A stretch of DNA of 64,000 nt from Crocinitomicaceae bacterium (GCA_018402525.1 JAGYIR010000010.1:496001-560000), one strand, 5' to 3'. Positions 8,623 through 17,145 are shown, counted from the first letter of the stretch. Program-made: numbers and translations. Notes: generated from the letters alone by a model not told the origin.

Positions 8623-9041
8623 TTAATTAAACGTTGAACGTTTAACGACTGTATATCCATCTGATTTTTTCCATGACCAATCGTATTGTGACAAGTTGCT
8701 CACGGCCCTTTCTTCAGCTTCTGCATAAGAACTTGAACTCGCACCAAGTCCAAAAGAGGTTATTCTTTTCCTTCATAATTAGTTCTTACTGCCTCAACAA
8801 CAATCCAATAACCGCTAGTTAAGTTGTGTCCTCTTTGCTCTCCTCCGGTTAAAGTGTAAACATTTGTGTAACCTTGTTCTTTTAGTTTGGCACGGGCAAC
8901 TGATTCCGTTTCCCAGCCTTCATTGTAAACAACTTGCCAACGAACGGAAGACCCATTATCATCTTTTGCTACAGCAATACCAATTTGGGAATAAACATTA
9001 TAAGTAAAAAACAGTGAAATAGTGATTAGTAAATTTTTCAT
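8623..9041 (-). pseudogene. Small secreted protein gene with a 1-nt frameshift
   Basis: The open part (8760-9041, 93 codons) encodes a signal peptide ending near Tyr-Ser-Gln and a soluble domain. It stops at NYEGKE. The next frame continues without a stop for about 45 more codons to 8623, with coding-like content (SYAEAEERAVSNLSQYDWSW). Adding one A to the A run at 8766-8769 joins the two halves into a 139-residue protein. So either the gene lost one base or the assembly has a homopolymer error. I do not recognise the family. The promoter carries the same palindrome as the operon at 13.3 kb. Confidence 0.75.
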
Positions 9042-9064
9042 GGTAATTGTAATTTAGCGTTAAA

Positions 9065-9113
9065 CAAATTAACATGAACGATTTTGAGTACACAATACTC
9101 AGCGCTGAGTATT
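9065..9113 (-). promoter_or_regulatory. Promoter with -33/-7 boxes overlapped by a perfect 20-bp palindrome
   Basis: On the minus strand, the perfect palindrome AATACTCAGCGCTGAGTATT (9094-9113) runs into the -33 TTG (9093-9095). A 20-nt spacer follows, then a -7 box TTAATTTG (9065-9072), one change from TAnnTTTG. The same arrangement, with the same spacing, occurs at 13373-13421. A palindrome fused to the -33 box is a likely regulator site. Confidence 0.75.
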
Positions 9114-9119
9114 TTGGCG

Positions 9120-11120
9120 TCATTTACCGTTATAATCGAAATTGGAAGGAGGGTAAGTCGTAACGTGATCTTCCACAGGATATTTAGGTTCAAAAATTAT
9201 TTTTCCATTTTCATCAATGATTCCGTATAAATCACCGATTCGGTAGTTGTAAATAGGGATGTCAGATTTACTTGTCCAATCATCAAGTCCGTTACAACTA
9301 ATGGTTCCTTTGGGAAGCGGTTTTTTGGAGAACAATAGATAGGGTTTACTATCTTTTACATACATGGAAAGTTTTAATGAAGTAATGTTTCCCTTATCCA
9401 CTACGAAACTATCAAATGAATCGTAAAATGAATAATATTTTGAAAACTGAATCAGATAGTTTGTATTCTTGTAGTTGATTAACAGCTGTTTAAAAGGTTG
9501 ATACCTTCTAGTTTCGCGGGGTACATATCTACCAGTATTGGCATTAGAGAGAAGTTTATCAAAAACGGGAAAATTAGTTGCTCGTTTCCCATCTACATAT
9601 AAAAAACATGAGTTCTTTTGATGTGCTACTATAAAACCATCTCCGAGATAAGATAACGAGTCATAGATAAATTCGGCCCCCTCAAAAGATTTAGGGTGAA
9701 CTAATCCCCACTTATCATTCTTTTTAATAAACAGTGAATCACTAAGAGACCCATTTAAAAAATTTGCAACATTTTCGCTCAACGCTTGGATTCCTTCTGG
9801 CAAAATATTCTTTTTTAAATCCAAGGAATAGTAATTGATTTTACCATCCTTGGTATATCCAAACAAATCACCAAAACTCTTGTAGTTATGCAAGGTGTAG
9901 TAATCTTGATTATAACCATGAAAATACGGTTCATCAATATCTGAAATGATATGATTAAAATTCTCATCCAAAAGATCAATTTTTCCTTTTGAATTTTCGC
10001 CAATAATCACCATGTTAACTTTTTCTTTCTCAAATTGTGGATACAATGATTTTGAAAGTACTCTTATGTCTTTCAATTTCAAATCTGTTATTTTCCCGTC
10101 ACTTGGATTATAGAAAAAGGCGTTCTCATTTTCATCTTCAAGAAGTAATTGAGTAGAAATTAATCTAATACTTTTATACTGGATTGGTATAACAAATTCT
10201 TGATTTTTATTGACAACTCCGTAAAGTTGGTCGCCATAACTATTTTTGTCTGCGTTGCTAACAATAGTAAGTTCCAAAGATTGAATTCTCTCTACAATAT
10301 AATGATCTGATTTTTCAACAGAATTATCGTTACAATGGTAAAAGATACTACCATTGTGAGAACCCTGTTTCAAGAAAATTTCTTCTTCACAGTTAGGTGC
10401 GGTACTGTAATATTCACCTTCTTGGGCATAGTAAAGTTTATCGTCTATAACAAATTTGCCTTGTTCGTTTACAAGAGACCAATATCCTCCATACAGGCCA
10501 TCATTGCTGTTCCCATCAATATATACTTTCCCTACATTCTTACTATTTAGATTGCTACACCATGTGAATTTTGCAGGTGTAATTTCGGTTCCATCAACGT
10601 TGATATACCCCCATTTCCCTCCTTGCACCAATTGAGGCATCATGTCTCTTCCTCCCTTATTAAATGGGGCAATTCCGTTCTTGTTTACTTCTCCGATGTA
10701 GCTATATTTTTTGGTAACGACTTCTTTCTTATTTTTTATATCGTAGACTCCATAACGGGGAAGAACATCGTCGTTTGGGTTTGCATCTATGGCAACTACA
10801 GTGGCATAATTTGGGTTTTCTGAAGAAATTGAAGCATTAGAATATTTTTTTTCGGGCACTAGTTTCTTCAGGTCGGTGGTTAAAATCTGAACGGTTTCAT
10901 CTTCGTAGTGAACCACAAAAAATTGATCTTCGACAATTGTCGCTTCAGAGAATACAAATCCAGTGAGATTTGTTCCTGTTTTTTCATTGAAGATAGCATA
11001 TGGAGGAGAACCATAACTTCCTGCTTGGGCGTAAACTTTATAGGTTTGGGCGTGGGAGGGGATGACAAGTAATAAAATTGTTAGAACAACGAAGAAGGGG
11101 TACAGAAGTCTGTTTTGCAT
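9120..11120 (-). CDS. Exported WG-repeat protein
   Basis: The 666-residue protein has a signal peptide (about 1-24) and many copies of the WG beta-repeat, with units such as GKWGYINVDGTEITPAKF, KWGLVHP and LYGIIDENGKIIFEPKYP. WG repeats form beta-propeller- or solenoid-like surfaces thought to mediate binding; no enzymatic residues are evident. It starts just upstream of the palindrome promoter that drives the next minus-strand gene and has no matching palindrome of its own. The 285 nt upstream are AT-rich, include a C7A8 run near 11340, and show no clear promoter. Confidence 0.85.
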   Translation of the reverse strand: MQNRLLYPFFVVLTILLLVIPSHAQTYKVYAQAGSYGSPPYAIFNEKTGTNLTGFVFSEATIVEDQFFVVHYEDETVQILTTDLKKLVPEKKYSNASISSENPNYATVVAIDANPNDDVLPRYGVYDIKNKKEVVTKKYSYIGEVNKNGIAPFNKGGRDMMPQLVQGGKWGYINVDGTEITPAKFTWCSNLNSKNVGKVYIDGNSNDGLYGGYWSLVNEQGKFVIDDKLYYAQEGEYYSTAPNCEEEIFLKQGSHNGSIFYHCNDNSVEKSDHYIVERIQSLELTIVSNADKNSYGDQLYGVVNKNQEFVIPIQYKSIRLISTQLLLEDENENAFFYNPSDGKITDLKLKDIRVLSKSLYPQFEKEKVNMVIIGENSKGKIDLLDENFNHIISDIDEPYFHGYNQDYYTLHNYKSFGDLFGYTKDGKINYYSLDLKKNILPEGIQALSENVANFLNGSLSDSLFIKKNDKWGLVHPKSFEGAEFIYDSLSYLGDGFIVAHQKNSCFLYVDGKRATNFPVFDKLLSNANTGRYVPRETRRYQPFKQLLINYKNTNYLIQFSKYYSFYDSFDSFVVDKGNITSLKLSMYVKDSKPYLLFSKKPLPKGTISCNGLDDWTSKSDIPIYNYRIGDLYGIIDENGKIIFEPKYPVEDHVTTYPPSNFDYNGK

Positions 11121-11405
11121 GTCTATAGTGGTTTTTAATAGGTTAGAATTTAGGTGTTAATAATTGACTTTAGCAATAGTTTTTATTATTTTCACTAAAG
11201 CCTCTTTGTAATTGCTTTAGAAATCTTGGTTTTGGATCATACACAAATTCTAAATGGGGGAATTCTCAGTAAATCTTTTGGATGTTTTTTGATTGATTTA
11301 TCTGATGTTATTTATAAATGTAATTTATGAGGCAATTCCTCCCCCCAAAAAAAATTACTTGTGGATTAAATAATGCATTTATATAATAGTGAGTTCGATC
11401 TGAAC

Positions 11406-12578
11406 CTATTCTTGAAAAGTAATCATAAAAACGCCCTTAGATATGAGGTGCTTAATTAAATTAATTTTTCCTTCATCATCTATACTGCGCGGTAAGTCGT
11501 TGATGCAGACAGGCTCATCTTGGTTGAAAAGCTCCCGAACTATTCCTTCTGTATACTTTGGAAGGATTATATATTCTCCCCCACATATGATCGTTAGTTC
11601 TTCCTTATCCACTGTGATAGAGAATGCTAATTTTGAAGTTCGTTCAACCTTAGTCTTTAAGTCAATAGTACCAATTTGCCTAGCGTGATCAATGTAATTA
11701 GAAATTACTGGTTTCTGATTTTTTTGAATAAAAGATTTGACATAGTTATATATATATTCAAGTGTATTCTTTTCATTAAAGATGTTTTGAAATTTGTTAA
11801 GGAATATGTCATTTAATTCCTTTTCGTTTGAATTGAAAAAGGGAACATATTCTCTCAGTTCTACATTTGATAAAATCTGTTCTTGAACATAGGTCGCAAT
11901 GAAATCACCCCAAGTTGTTCCCATATATCCTATCGTAATATGCAACGAATATTCACCGTCAGATTCAGCAGAATGCCAAACCCCTCTGGGAATATATAGA
12001 GTATCACCTTGATGTAAAGTAAAATCTTCAATACAATTTCCATGTTCATATTCCCCAGAAACAAATTTCTGATCGTGGTGGGGCCATTTTATCGGACTCT
12101 CATCAAAAATTTTCCATTTCTTTTGACCTCCTACTTGAAGAACTATGACATCATGACTATCGTAATGAATTTTGAACCCTTGGGAATTCGGGGGAGTCAA
12201 GTAAACATTGGTTTGAAATCTATGTCCAGTTTCTCCCTCAAGTTCACTTGTTAGAACGGAAAGTGGTCGAATGCTTTTGTGCAACCCTGAAAAGGCTATT
12301 GTGGCGCCATTTATAAAGTTTTCGAACAACGCTTTTTTATTTATTACACTGTTGGAATACACGTATAGTTTAGTATCGATTGCCTCAGCATTTTTAACAA
12401 TTCTAACATCAGGATACCTTAGCTCTACGTTTTGCAAGTAATTCTCAATTATTTCTTTGTTCAATAATTTGTAAAAGTAATTTGAGTTGGCTCTTTTAAG
12501 AATTAAATGTTTTTTTTGAAAATAATTGTGAATAAAGTCATCATGATAGTTGTCAAAAATGTATTGTAATCTTTTCAT
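11406..12578 (-). CDS. JmjC/cupin-8 Fe(II)/2-oxoglutarate oxygenase (ROX-like)
   Basis: The 390-residue protein matches the ribosomal-oxygenase/JmjC fold (PF08007 type). Likely iron ligands are His138 and Asp140 in HYDSHDV and His202 in YIPRGVWHSAE; the 62-64-residue spacing fits YcfD-like enzymes. VLQVGGQKKWKIF is the usual segment after the first ligands. The C-terminal 80 residues look like a winged-helix domain, usual in ROX proteins and loosely like PqqD-type peptide-recognition domains. Family members hydroxylate proteins or peptides. It lies downstream of two small exported-protein genes on the same strand but beyond a terminator, so its substrate is open; the Ser/Tyr/Asp repeat peptide at 13070-13336 is a candidate. 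Confidence 0.85.
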   Translation of the reverse strand: MKRLQYIFDNYHDDFIHNYFQKKHLILKRANSNYFYKLLNKEIIENYLQNVELRYPDVRIVKNAEAIDTKLYVYSNSVINKKALFENFINGATIAFSGLHKSIRPLSVLTSELEGETGHRFQTNVYLTPPNSQGFKIHYDSHDVIVLQVGGQKKWKIFDESPIKWPHHDQKFVSGEYEHGNCIEDFTLHQGDTLYIPRGVWHSAESDGEYSLHITIGYMGTTWGDFIATYVQEQILSNVELREYVPFFNSNEKELNDIFLNKFQNIFNEKNTLEYIYNYVKSFIQKNQKPVISNYIDHARQIGTIDLKTKVERTSKLAFSITVDKEELTIICGGEYIILPKYTEGIVRELFNQDEPVCINDLPRSIDDEGKINLIKHLISKGVFMITFQE

Positions 12579-12660
12579 AAATTGGACTTGTATAAGGAAA
12601 GTTTTTAGAAATTGTAATAAGATGCTTCACATAACACTAATTTCGTAGATTTCGTCAATG

Positions 12661-12694
12661 AAAAGAGGTTGCTCCTTACTCAGAAACAACCTCT
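12661..12694 (-). terminator. Terminator between the small helical protein gene and the JmjC gene
   Basis: On the minus strand, arms AGAGGTTG and CAACCTCT enclose a loop and are followed by TTTT. It probably ends most transcripts from the 13.3-kb promoter, so the JmjC gene may depend on read-through or its own promoter. Confidence 0.7.
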
Positions 12695-12710
12695 AATTGG
12701 ATTTAACAAT

Positions 12711-13055
12711 CTATTTTTTTACTAGTAAGTTCCGGTTCATTTGAGCCCATTCAGCCTTCTTTTGATCGCTAGAAAGAATGGAAGTTACGGCTACATAGAA
12801 ATCCTTTCGGGTTTCAATCATTTCTTGTTCATAGTCAGCTTCTAACATTTTCTTTCCCTTTTCACGTAGTTTCAACGTGTTTGATTGAAAGATAACACAC
12901 TCATTGTAGAGTGCCTTTTTTTCCTGCTCAGTTAATTCTATTTGAGCCGTAATTTTTGCCACTTGTTTTTCAGCTCTTTCATTCGATGAGCGATCATTTT
13001 GTCCGTTAACTGCCATAGTAATAGTTGTGGCGAGAATTAAAATTAAAATTTTCAT
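12711..13055 (-). CDS. Small exported alpha-helical protein
   Basis: The 114-residue product has a signal peptide ending near Val-Asn-Gly-Gln, then a charged, Glu/Lys-rich helical body. LTEQEKKALYNE and SSDQKKAEW recall the LTxxQ segments of Spy/CpxP-like periplasmic proteins, but the match is loose. It follows the repeat-peptide gene by 14 nt and precedes a terminator, so the two form a short operon from the palindrome promoter. A periplasmic chaperone-like or sensor role is possible but unproven. Confidence 0.7.
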   Translation of the reverse strand: MKILILILATTITMAVNGQNDRSSNERAEKQVAKITAQIELTEQEKKALYNECVIFQSNTLKLREKGKKMLEADYEQEMIETRKDFYVAVTSILSSDQKKAEWAQMNRNLLVKK

Positions 13056-13069
13056 AGTTCACTTTTATA

Positions 13070-13336
13070 TTAATTATCAGAATAACTTGTAACATCAGAA
13101 TCATTAAGATCATAAGCTCCTACGTCATATGAATCATTACCAGGCCCCACATCATATGAACCGTTATCATAAGAATCCTGCGCTGGATCAGCATATGATG
13201 TTGTGTCATTATCCGAACAAGCTGTCATAAGGGTTAACAGCGCAGCTCCAATAATTGTTTTCGAAGAGCCTAATAAGTTTTTTGAAATGTCGCTTGATTG
13301 GATATCACTTAAGCCCAACGTTGGAAGTTTTTTCAT
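13070..13336 (-). CDS. Small Ser/Tyr/Asp-repeat peptide with leader or lipoprotein signal
   Basis: The 88-residue product has three parts: a polar N-terminus (MKKLPTLGLSDIQSSDISKN, then LLGSSK), a hydrophobic stretch ending in the lipobox-like MTAC, and an acidic tail of SYDNG/SYDVG/AYDLN-type units with no Lys or Arg. The 26-residue N-region is long for a lipoprotein signal and resembles leader segments of Bacteroidota peptide precursors. It could be a surface lipoprotein or a modified-peptide precursor. The GPGNDSYDVG segment also recalls a single RTX-type calcium turn. I start at the ATG at 13336; the TTG at 13375 overlaps the -7 box and cannot be right. Confidence 0.7.
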   Translation of the reverse strand: MKKLPTLGLSDIQSSDISKNLLGSSKTIIGAALLTLMTACSDNDTTSYADPAQDSYDNGSYDVGPGNDSYDVGAYDLNDSDVTSYSDN

Positions 13337-13372
13337 AGCATAAAATTTAATCGTTGAATAATTTAGTTGATG

Positions 13373-13421
13373 CAAATATATTTCTCGAGAATTTTGAATA
13401 CAATACTCAATACTGAGTATT
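13373..13421 (-). promoter_or_regulatory. Promoter with -33/-7 boxes overlapped by a 20-bp palindrome
   Basis: On the minus strand the palindrome AATACTCAGTATTGAGTATT (13402-13421, 8-bp perfect arms) runs into the -33 TTG (13401-13403). A 20-nt spacer and a perfect -7 box TATATTTG (13373-13380) follow. Only 15 bases separate the palindrome from the stop of the PAS-LuxR gene. The layout matches the promoter at 9065-9113 base for base in spacing. Confidence 0.8.
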
Positions 13422-13436
13422 TTTCACCCAAAAAAC

Positions 13437-14171
13437 TTAAACAATTCCGTTTTGATGGCAAAAAGACATGAGATCCAGGGTGTTCTTACAGCCTGCTTTT
13501 CTTAGTATGTTTCTTCTGTGGGTATCTACAGTGTGTCGACTTATAAACAGCAAGTTTCCTATCTCTTCACTGCTTAATCCACTGTGAATCCCGTTAACAA
13601 TTTCTAACTCGCGTGGGGAGAAAAAGTTTTCATACTGGTGACCTATGTATTTTTTAAAGGCTTCTTGATCTAAACCGCTTGCGTCAAATTTCCATTCAAC
13701 ACAGTTTGCAGTATTCATGTATGAAATATCTGTAAGCAATGATAAGTTACTGATGAACTTGCCATTATTATCAACTTCAAATACATTGGATTGTCGAAGT
13801 ACTTTGATGTACTCTCCATTCTTTTTCCGTAACCTAAAAGTCAAATAAAGATGACCATCTTGATACAGGTTATGGTCAATGGCATAACTCACTGCGGCTT
13901 GAATAATACGTAGTACCATTCCTGCATCGTCGGGATGAAAATAGCTGTGAATTAAATCAGAGTTAATTTCCTCAGGAGTATATCCTAAAAATTCAAAAAC
14001 GCCTTTTTGGAATGTAATAGATGAGGTTTGATAGTTGTGGACATATAAACATTGTGATAAACCCAAAGGATATCTTTCTAAACTATCAAACGATTGCGCT
14101 GAAACTTCTACGTGCTTCAGCTTTTCCTTTTGTTGCTTAAGAAATGAATGTATGGGGCTACCTTCAATCAT
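13437..14171 (-). CDS. PAS-LuxR transcriptional regulator
   Basis: The 244-residue protein has an N-terminal PAS-like sensing domain (about 30-165; FLGYTPEEINSDLIHSYFHPDD and FRLRKKNGEYIKVLRQSN are typical PAS_3 pieces) and a C-terminal LuxR helix-turn-helix (about 180-244; FSPRELEIVNGIHSGLSSEE then IGNLLFISRHTVDTHRRNI). There is no receiver domain, so it probably responds to a ligand or redox cue rather than phosphorylation. Its start overlaps the end of the hydrolase gene by 4 nt. It lies just upstream of the palindromic promoter of the repeat-peptide operon, so it is the obvious candidate to bind that palindrome. Confidence 0.88.
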   Translation of the reverse strand: MIEGSPIHSFLKQQKEKLKHVEVSAQSFDSLERYPLGLSQCLYVHNYQTSSITFQKGVFEFLGYTPEEINSDLIHSYFHPDDAGMVLRIIQAAVSYAIDHNLYQDGHLYLTFRLRKKNGEYIKVLRQSNVFEVDNNGKFISNLSLLTDISYMNTANCVEWKFDASGLDQEAFKKYIGHQYENFFSPRELEIVNGIHSGLSSEEIGNLLFISRHTVDTHRRNILRKAGCKNTLDLMSFCHQNGIV

Positions 14172-14947
14172 GTAAATCGTTCTAGAAATTTTAGCGTTAA
14201 GTCGTAACTTTCTTTTGGTTTTTCCAATAAACTGTAATGTCCTGCACCTTGAATTTCTGCGAAGAAATCAAAAACGCCTTCGCTGTTTAGCAGGACTAAG
14301 TACTCATTGTTTACGACGGTATCCGCAAGACCAATAATGCAACCAACTGGAATAGATTTATTTTGTTTCACTATTTCTAAATGGTCAGAAAATTTCAATG
14401 CGCCAAACTCTTGCAGTAATCGATCTCTAAAAGCTGGATCAGTAGTTGAAAACGTCTTTTTCAGATAGCTCATAGTGCTTTTAGTAGAATCAAAATTCCG
14501 GAGAAATTCTTCAATTAGGACAAGATTTTCTTCTTCGTTATTTGTTAGGGCTAAATCTGGAAGTTTTAAATAAGCGGCAAGGCTACTTGTGTATGAAATG
14601 GGTGCAGCAGACAACAATAGCAATCCGTCAACCTTAACCATTTTCATCAGTTCTATAGCTAAATTTCCACCCATAGAATGTCCAATTATGACAAGCTTTT
14701 TATAGCTAAAATTGTTCAACAGTTCAACCAAGCACTGAATAAATAATTCATAATTGTATTCGCTTGGCTCAAGCCTTGGACTTTTTCCGTGTCCAATATA
14801 ATCAGGGGCAACTACATTCCAGCCTTCAAATGTATGTATGAATGTTTCGAAATAGTTGGAATCTGTAGAGTTTCCATGTAGGCATAATAGTAGTTTATCA
14901 GAATCACACATGCTTTTCTGATAGTGAAGAGGTAATAGTTTGTTCAT
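14168..14947 (-). CDS. Alpha/beta hydrolase
   Basis: The roughly 259-residue alpha/beta-fold hydrolase has the nucleophile elbow GHSMGG (Ser91), an oxyanion-side HGNSTDSNYF segment near the N-terminus, a likely acid Asp in LADTVV, and a catalytic His in GAGHYSLLEKP. No signal peptide is seen, so it is cytoplasmic. I take the ATG at 14947; the longer frame begins with GTG at 14965. It overlaps the PAS-LuxR gene by 4 nt, so the two are co-expressed. An enzyme that makes or removes the ligand of the regulator is a reasonable but untested idea. Confidence 0.88.
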   Translation of the reverse strand: MNKLLPLHYQKSMCDSDKLLLCLHGNSTDSNYFETFIHTFEGWNVVAPDYIGHGKSPRLEPSEYNYELFIQCLVELLNNFSYKKLVIIGHSMGGNLAIELMKMVKVDGLLLLSAAPISYTSSLAAYLKLPDLALTNNEEENLVLIEEFLRNFDSTKSTMSYLKKTFSTTDPAFRDRLLQEFGALKFSDHLEIVKQNKSIPVGCIIGLADTVVNNEYLVLLNSEGVFDFFAEIQGAGHYSLLEKPKESYDLTLKFLERFT

Positions 14948-15121
14948 TAAGTTTGTTTTCAGCACAACAAATTAAGCAAAATAAATTGAAACTGGTTTGA
15001 AAATGGCTTTTGCACTTTGGTAAATTCTCTATGATATAATTTGTTAAAGCTTATTGCACCGAGCAACAGCCGTTACTTTTCTCCTTTCTCGACTTATAAG
15101 AATAGAACAAAACCGATTCTT

Positions 15122-15799
15122 ATGAGAACAACTCTTTTTTTCGCACTAATATTCATACTGTTTTCCAGCAATGCGCAAACTGCAAAATTTGCTCCCGTGG
15201 TCGTCAGCGTGATGGACTATGATAAGCAACCAATCGTCTACGATAAAATCATCTTTGAAGGCCGAAGGAAAAAGAGGATTGTTACTGGTATTACCGATAT
15301 CCATGGCATGTTCACAACAAAATTACCTGTTGGCGACATCTACGACATTAGAATTGATGCTATAGGTGATCAGCTTGAATACAATTCATTAGAGATTCCA
15401 GCCATTCCAGACAACGCTGAATACGGCGTTATGGAATTATTTGTGATGTACGAAATGCCTGAAATGTTCACGCTTTCAAATCTTCACTTCGAGACAGGTA
15501 AATCAACCATTAAATCATCGAGCTATGCATCGTTGGATCAATTGGCAGATTTCCTCATACGAAAGAAGCGTCAGAAGGTATTAATAGCGGGTCATACAGA
15601 CAATGTCGGCGATTCAGCCGCAAATAACATGCTTTCGCTAAATAGAGCAGAGGCTGTTAAGAAATACCTAATCAACAAGGGAGTTCCACCAGAGTTAATA
15701 AAGGCAAAGGGTTTCGGAGCTACACAACCCATAGACGACAATTCTTCTGAAGCAGGACGGGCTATGAACAGGAGAACCGAGATTCACATTGTAAAGTAG
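15122..15799 (+). CDS. OmpA-family outer membrane protein
   Basis: The 225-residue protein has a signal peptide (MRTTLFFALIFILFSSNAQ), an N-terminal beta-sandwich region (about 25-115) that looks like a carboxypeptidase-regulatory or CNA-B type fold, and a C-terminal OmpA peptidoglycan-binding domain (about 118-225). The OmpA part includes FETGKSTIKSSSYASL, the GHTDNVGD motif, LSLNRAEAVKKYL and NRRTEI. It likely tethers the outer membrane to the cell wall. The upstream in-frame start at 15041 would put 27 residues before the signal peptide, so the ATG at 15122 is chosen. Confidence 0.9.
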   Translation: MRTTLFFALIFILFSSNAQTAKFAPVVVSVMDYDKQPIVYDKIIFEGRRKKRIVTGITDIHGMFTTKLPVGDIYDIRIDAIGDQLEYNSLEIPAIPDNAEYGVMELFVMYEMPEMFTLSNLHFETGKSTIKSSSYASLDQLADFLIRKKRQKVLIAGHTDNVGDSAANNMLSLNRAEAVKKYLINKGVPPELIKAKGFGATQPIDDNSSEAGRAMNRRTEIHIVK

Positions 15800-15907
15800 T
15801 TATATGTTAACATACTAATTCACGGCTATTTTCGTTAGATTATTATGTGCGCGCATTGGAATTTGGCACATGCTTTGCTTTTGTGTAGTACATTAAATTG
15901 AGAAACC

Positions 15908-16690
15908 ATGAAAAGATTCATTTATTCAGCGGCCTTTATAGGATTATTTTTCGGAATGACGAGTTCAACTGTTGTGAAGTATCCTTCTGTGAATAACACT
16001 GCTTTCAAAATAGGCGAGAAATTGCGCTACCGTGTTACCTATGGTTTTATGGATGCCGGCGAAGCTATTATGGAGGTGAAATCGACCTCTAAGAAAGGAG
16101 CTAATCGACCGTTATACTCTGTGAAGGGTACAGGAAGAACACTAGGTGGGTTCAACGCTTTTTATAAAGTACAGGATACGTATGAAAGTTATATTGATCA
16201 GCAGTCTATTATGCCCTGGTATTTTGTAAGAGACGTGAATGAAGGAGGGTATAAGATCAAGCAGGAATATACCTTTAAGCAGAATTTGAATAAGGTGGAG
16301 ACTGGAAATAAATCGTTTAAAACACCAATGGGTGTGCAAGATATGATTTCATCGTTCTACAAAGCACGCACGTTGAATTTCAACAACATGAAGAAGGGAC
16401 AAACGTTTGAGTTTAAATGTTTCATGGACGATGAGGTGTACAACTTAAAAATTAAGTATGCGGGAGATGAGGAAATCAAAATTCGCAAAGGAAAATTCAA
16501 ATGCCACAAATTTGTACCGGTCGTGCAAACTGGGCGTTATTTTGAAAATGAAGAAGACGTGAACTTTTGGGTAACGGCGGATAAGAATAAAATACCAGTC
16601 TTGGTAAAAGCAAAAATTCCTGTGGGAACCGTGAAGATGCATCTTGTGGAATGGGATGGTTTGAAGAATGAGTTGACAAGCAAGTTGTAA
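15908..16690 (+). CDS. DUF3108-domain exported protein
   Basis: The 260-residue protein has a signal peptide and matches the DUF3108 pattern: FKIGEKLRYRVTYGFMDAGE near residue 35, then a lipocalin-like beta-rich body and a C-terminal VNFWVTADKNKIPVLVKAKI segment. The function is unknown; in Bacteroidota it is a widespread periplasmic protein. It appears monocistronic and is followed by a strong terminator. Confidence 0.88.
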   Translation: MKRFIYSAAFIGLFFGMTSSTVVKYPSVNNTAFKIGEKLRYRVTYGFMDAGEAIMEVKSTSKKGANRPLYSVKGTGRTLGGFNAFYKVQDTYESYIDQQSIMPWYFVRDVNEGGYKIKQEYTFKQNLNKVETGNKSFKTPMGVQDMISSFYKARTLNFNNMKKGQTFEFKCFMDDEVYNLKIKYAGDEEIKIRKGKFKCHKFVPVVQTGRYFENEEDVNFWVTADKNKIPVLVKAKIPVGTVKMHLVEWDGLKNELTSKL

Positions 16691-16713
16691 ATTCACCCTG
16701 CAGTAGTAGAAAG

Positions 16714-16741
16714 AGAGGAATCATATGGTTCCTCTTTTTTT
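16714..16741 (+). terminator. Terminator after the DUF3108 gene
   Basis: Arms AGAGGAA and TTCCTCT with a short loop, followed by a run of seven T. Confidence 0.85.
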
Positions 16742-16890
16742 GTTGCTATTAATTGAGATTGATTAACGCTGCTATGACATTGTTTTGTAGAAATTGTCTT
16801 TTACCGTTTTTGAAATGCGAGTGGTTGGGGTACATTAAGAACCGTGGAACCTTGTACCAGTTTTAACGCAAGACTACTTGAGTTAGGAGA

Positions 16891-16953
16891 GCGCTTAATT
16901 TCGCCATATTACCTACGGTGCTTGCTGCGCAGGTGCGAAATTGCTTACAGCGC
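16891..16953. repeat. Structured inverted repeat in the 16.7-17.1 kb gap
   Basis: Arms AATTTCGC (16897-16904) and GCGAAATT (16935-16942) are perfectly complementary, with outer GCGCT/AGCGC arms. The loop holds GGTGCTTGCTGCGCAGGTG, which shares 16 of 19 bases with the end of the 43-nt insert near the leuS tail. The rest of this 350-base gap has no gene I can support. Confidence 0.6.
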
Positions 16954-17094
16954 ATTTGCTGTGAATGTTTGAGCTATAAATGTAAAACTTTACTAGTGCT
17001 TTTCGGAACGGAAGTATAACTGTTTGTATGAGATAACTGAGTAGTTCTACTTCCCCAGATTGGTATAAGAATTAACGATGTGAGTACTGTCCAT

Positions 17095-17126
17095 AAAAAA
17101 AGGGAGTTGCAATTTGCAACTCCCTT
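17095..17126 (-). terminator. Terminator of the large T9SS protein gene
   Basis: Perfect 11-bp arms GGGAGTTGCAA/TTGCAACTCCC are separated by one base, with a T run on the minus strand. It lies directly after the stop of the gene. Confidence 0.9.
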
Positions 17127-17145
17127 CTCTGATTGTTTAATCAAT

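Noticed and set aside
13337-13375. A longer N-terminus for the repeat peptide starting at TTG 13375
   Set aside because: That codon lies inside the -7 box TATATTTG, so it would precede the transcript start.
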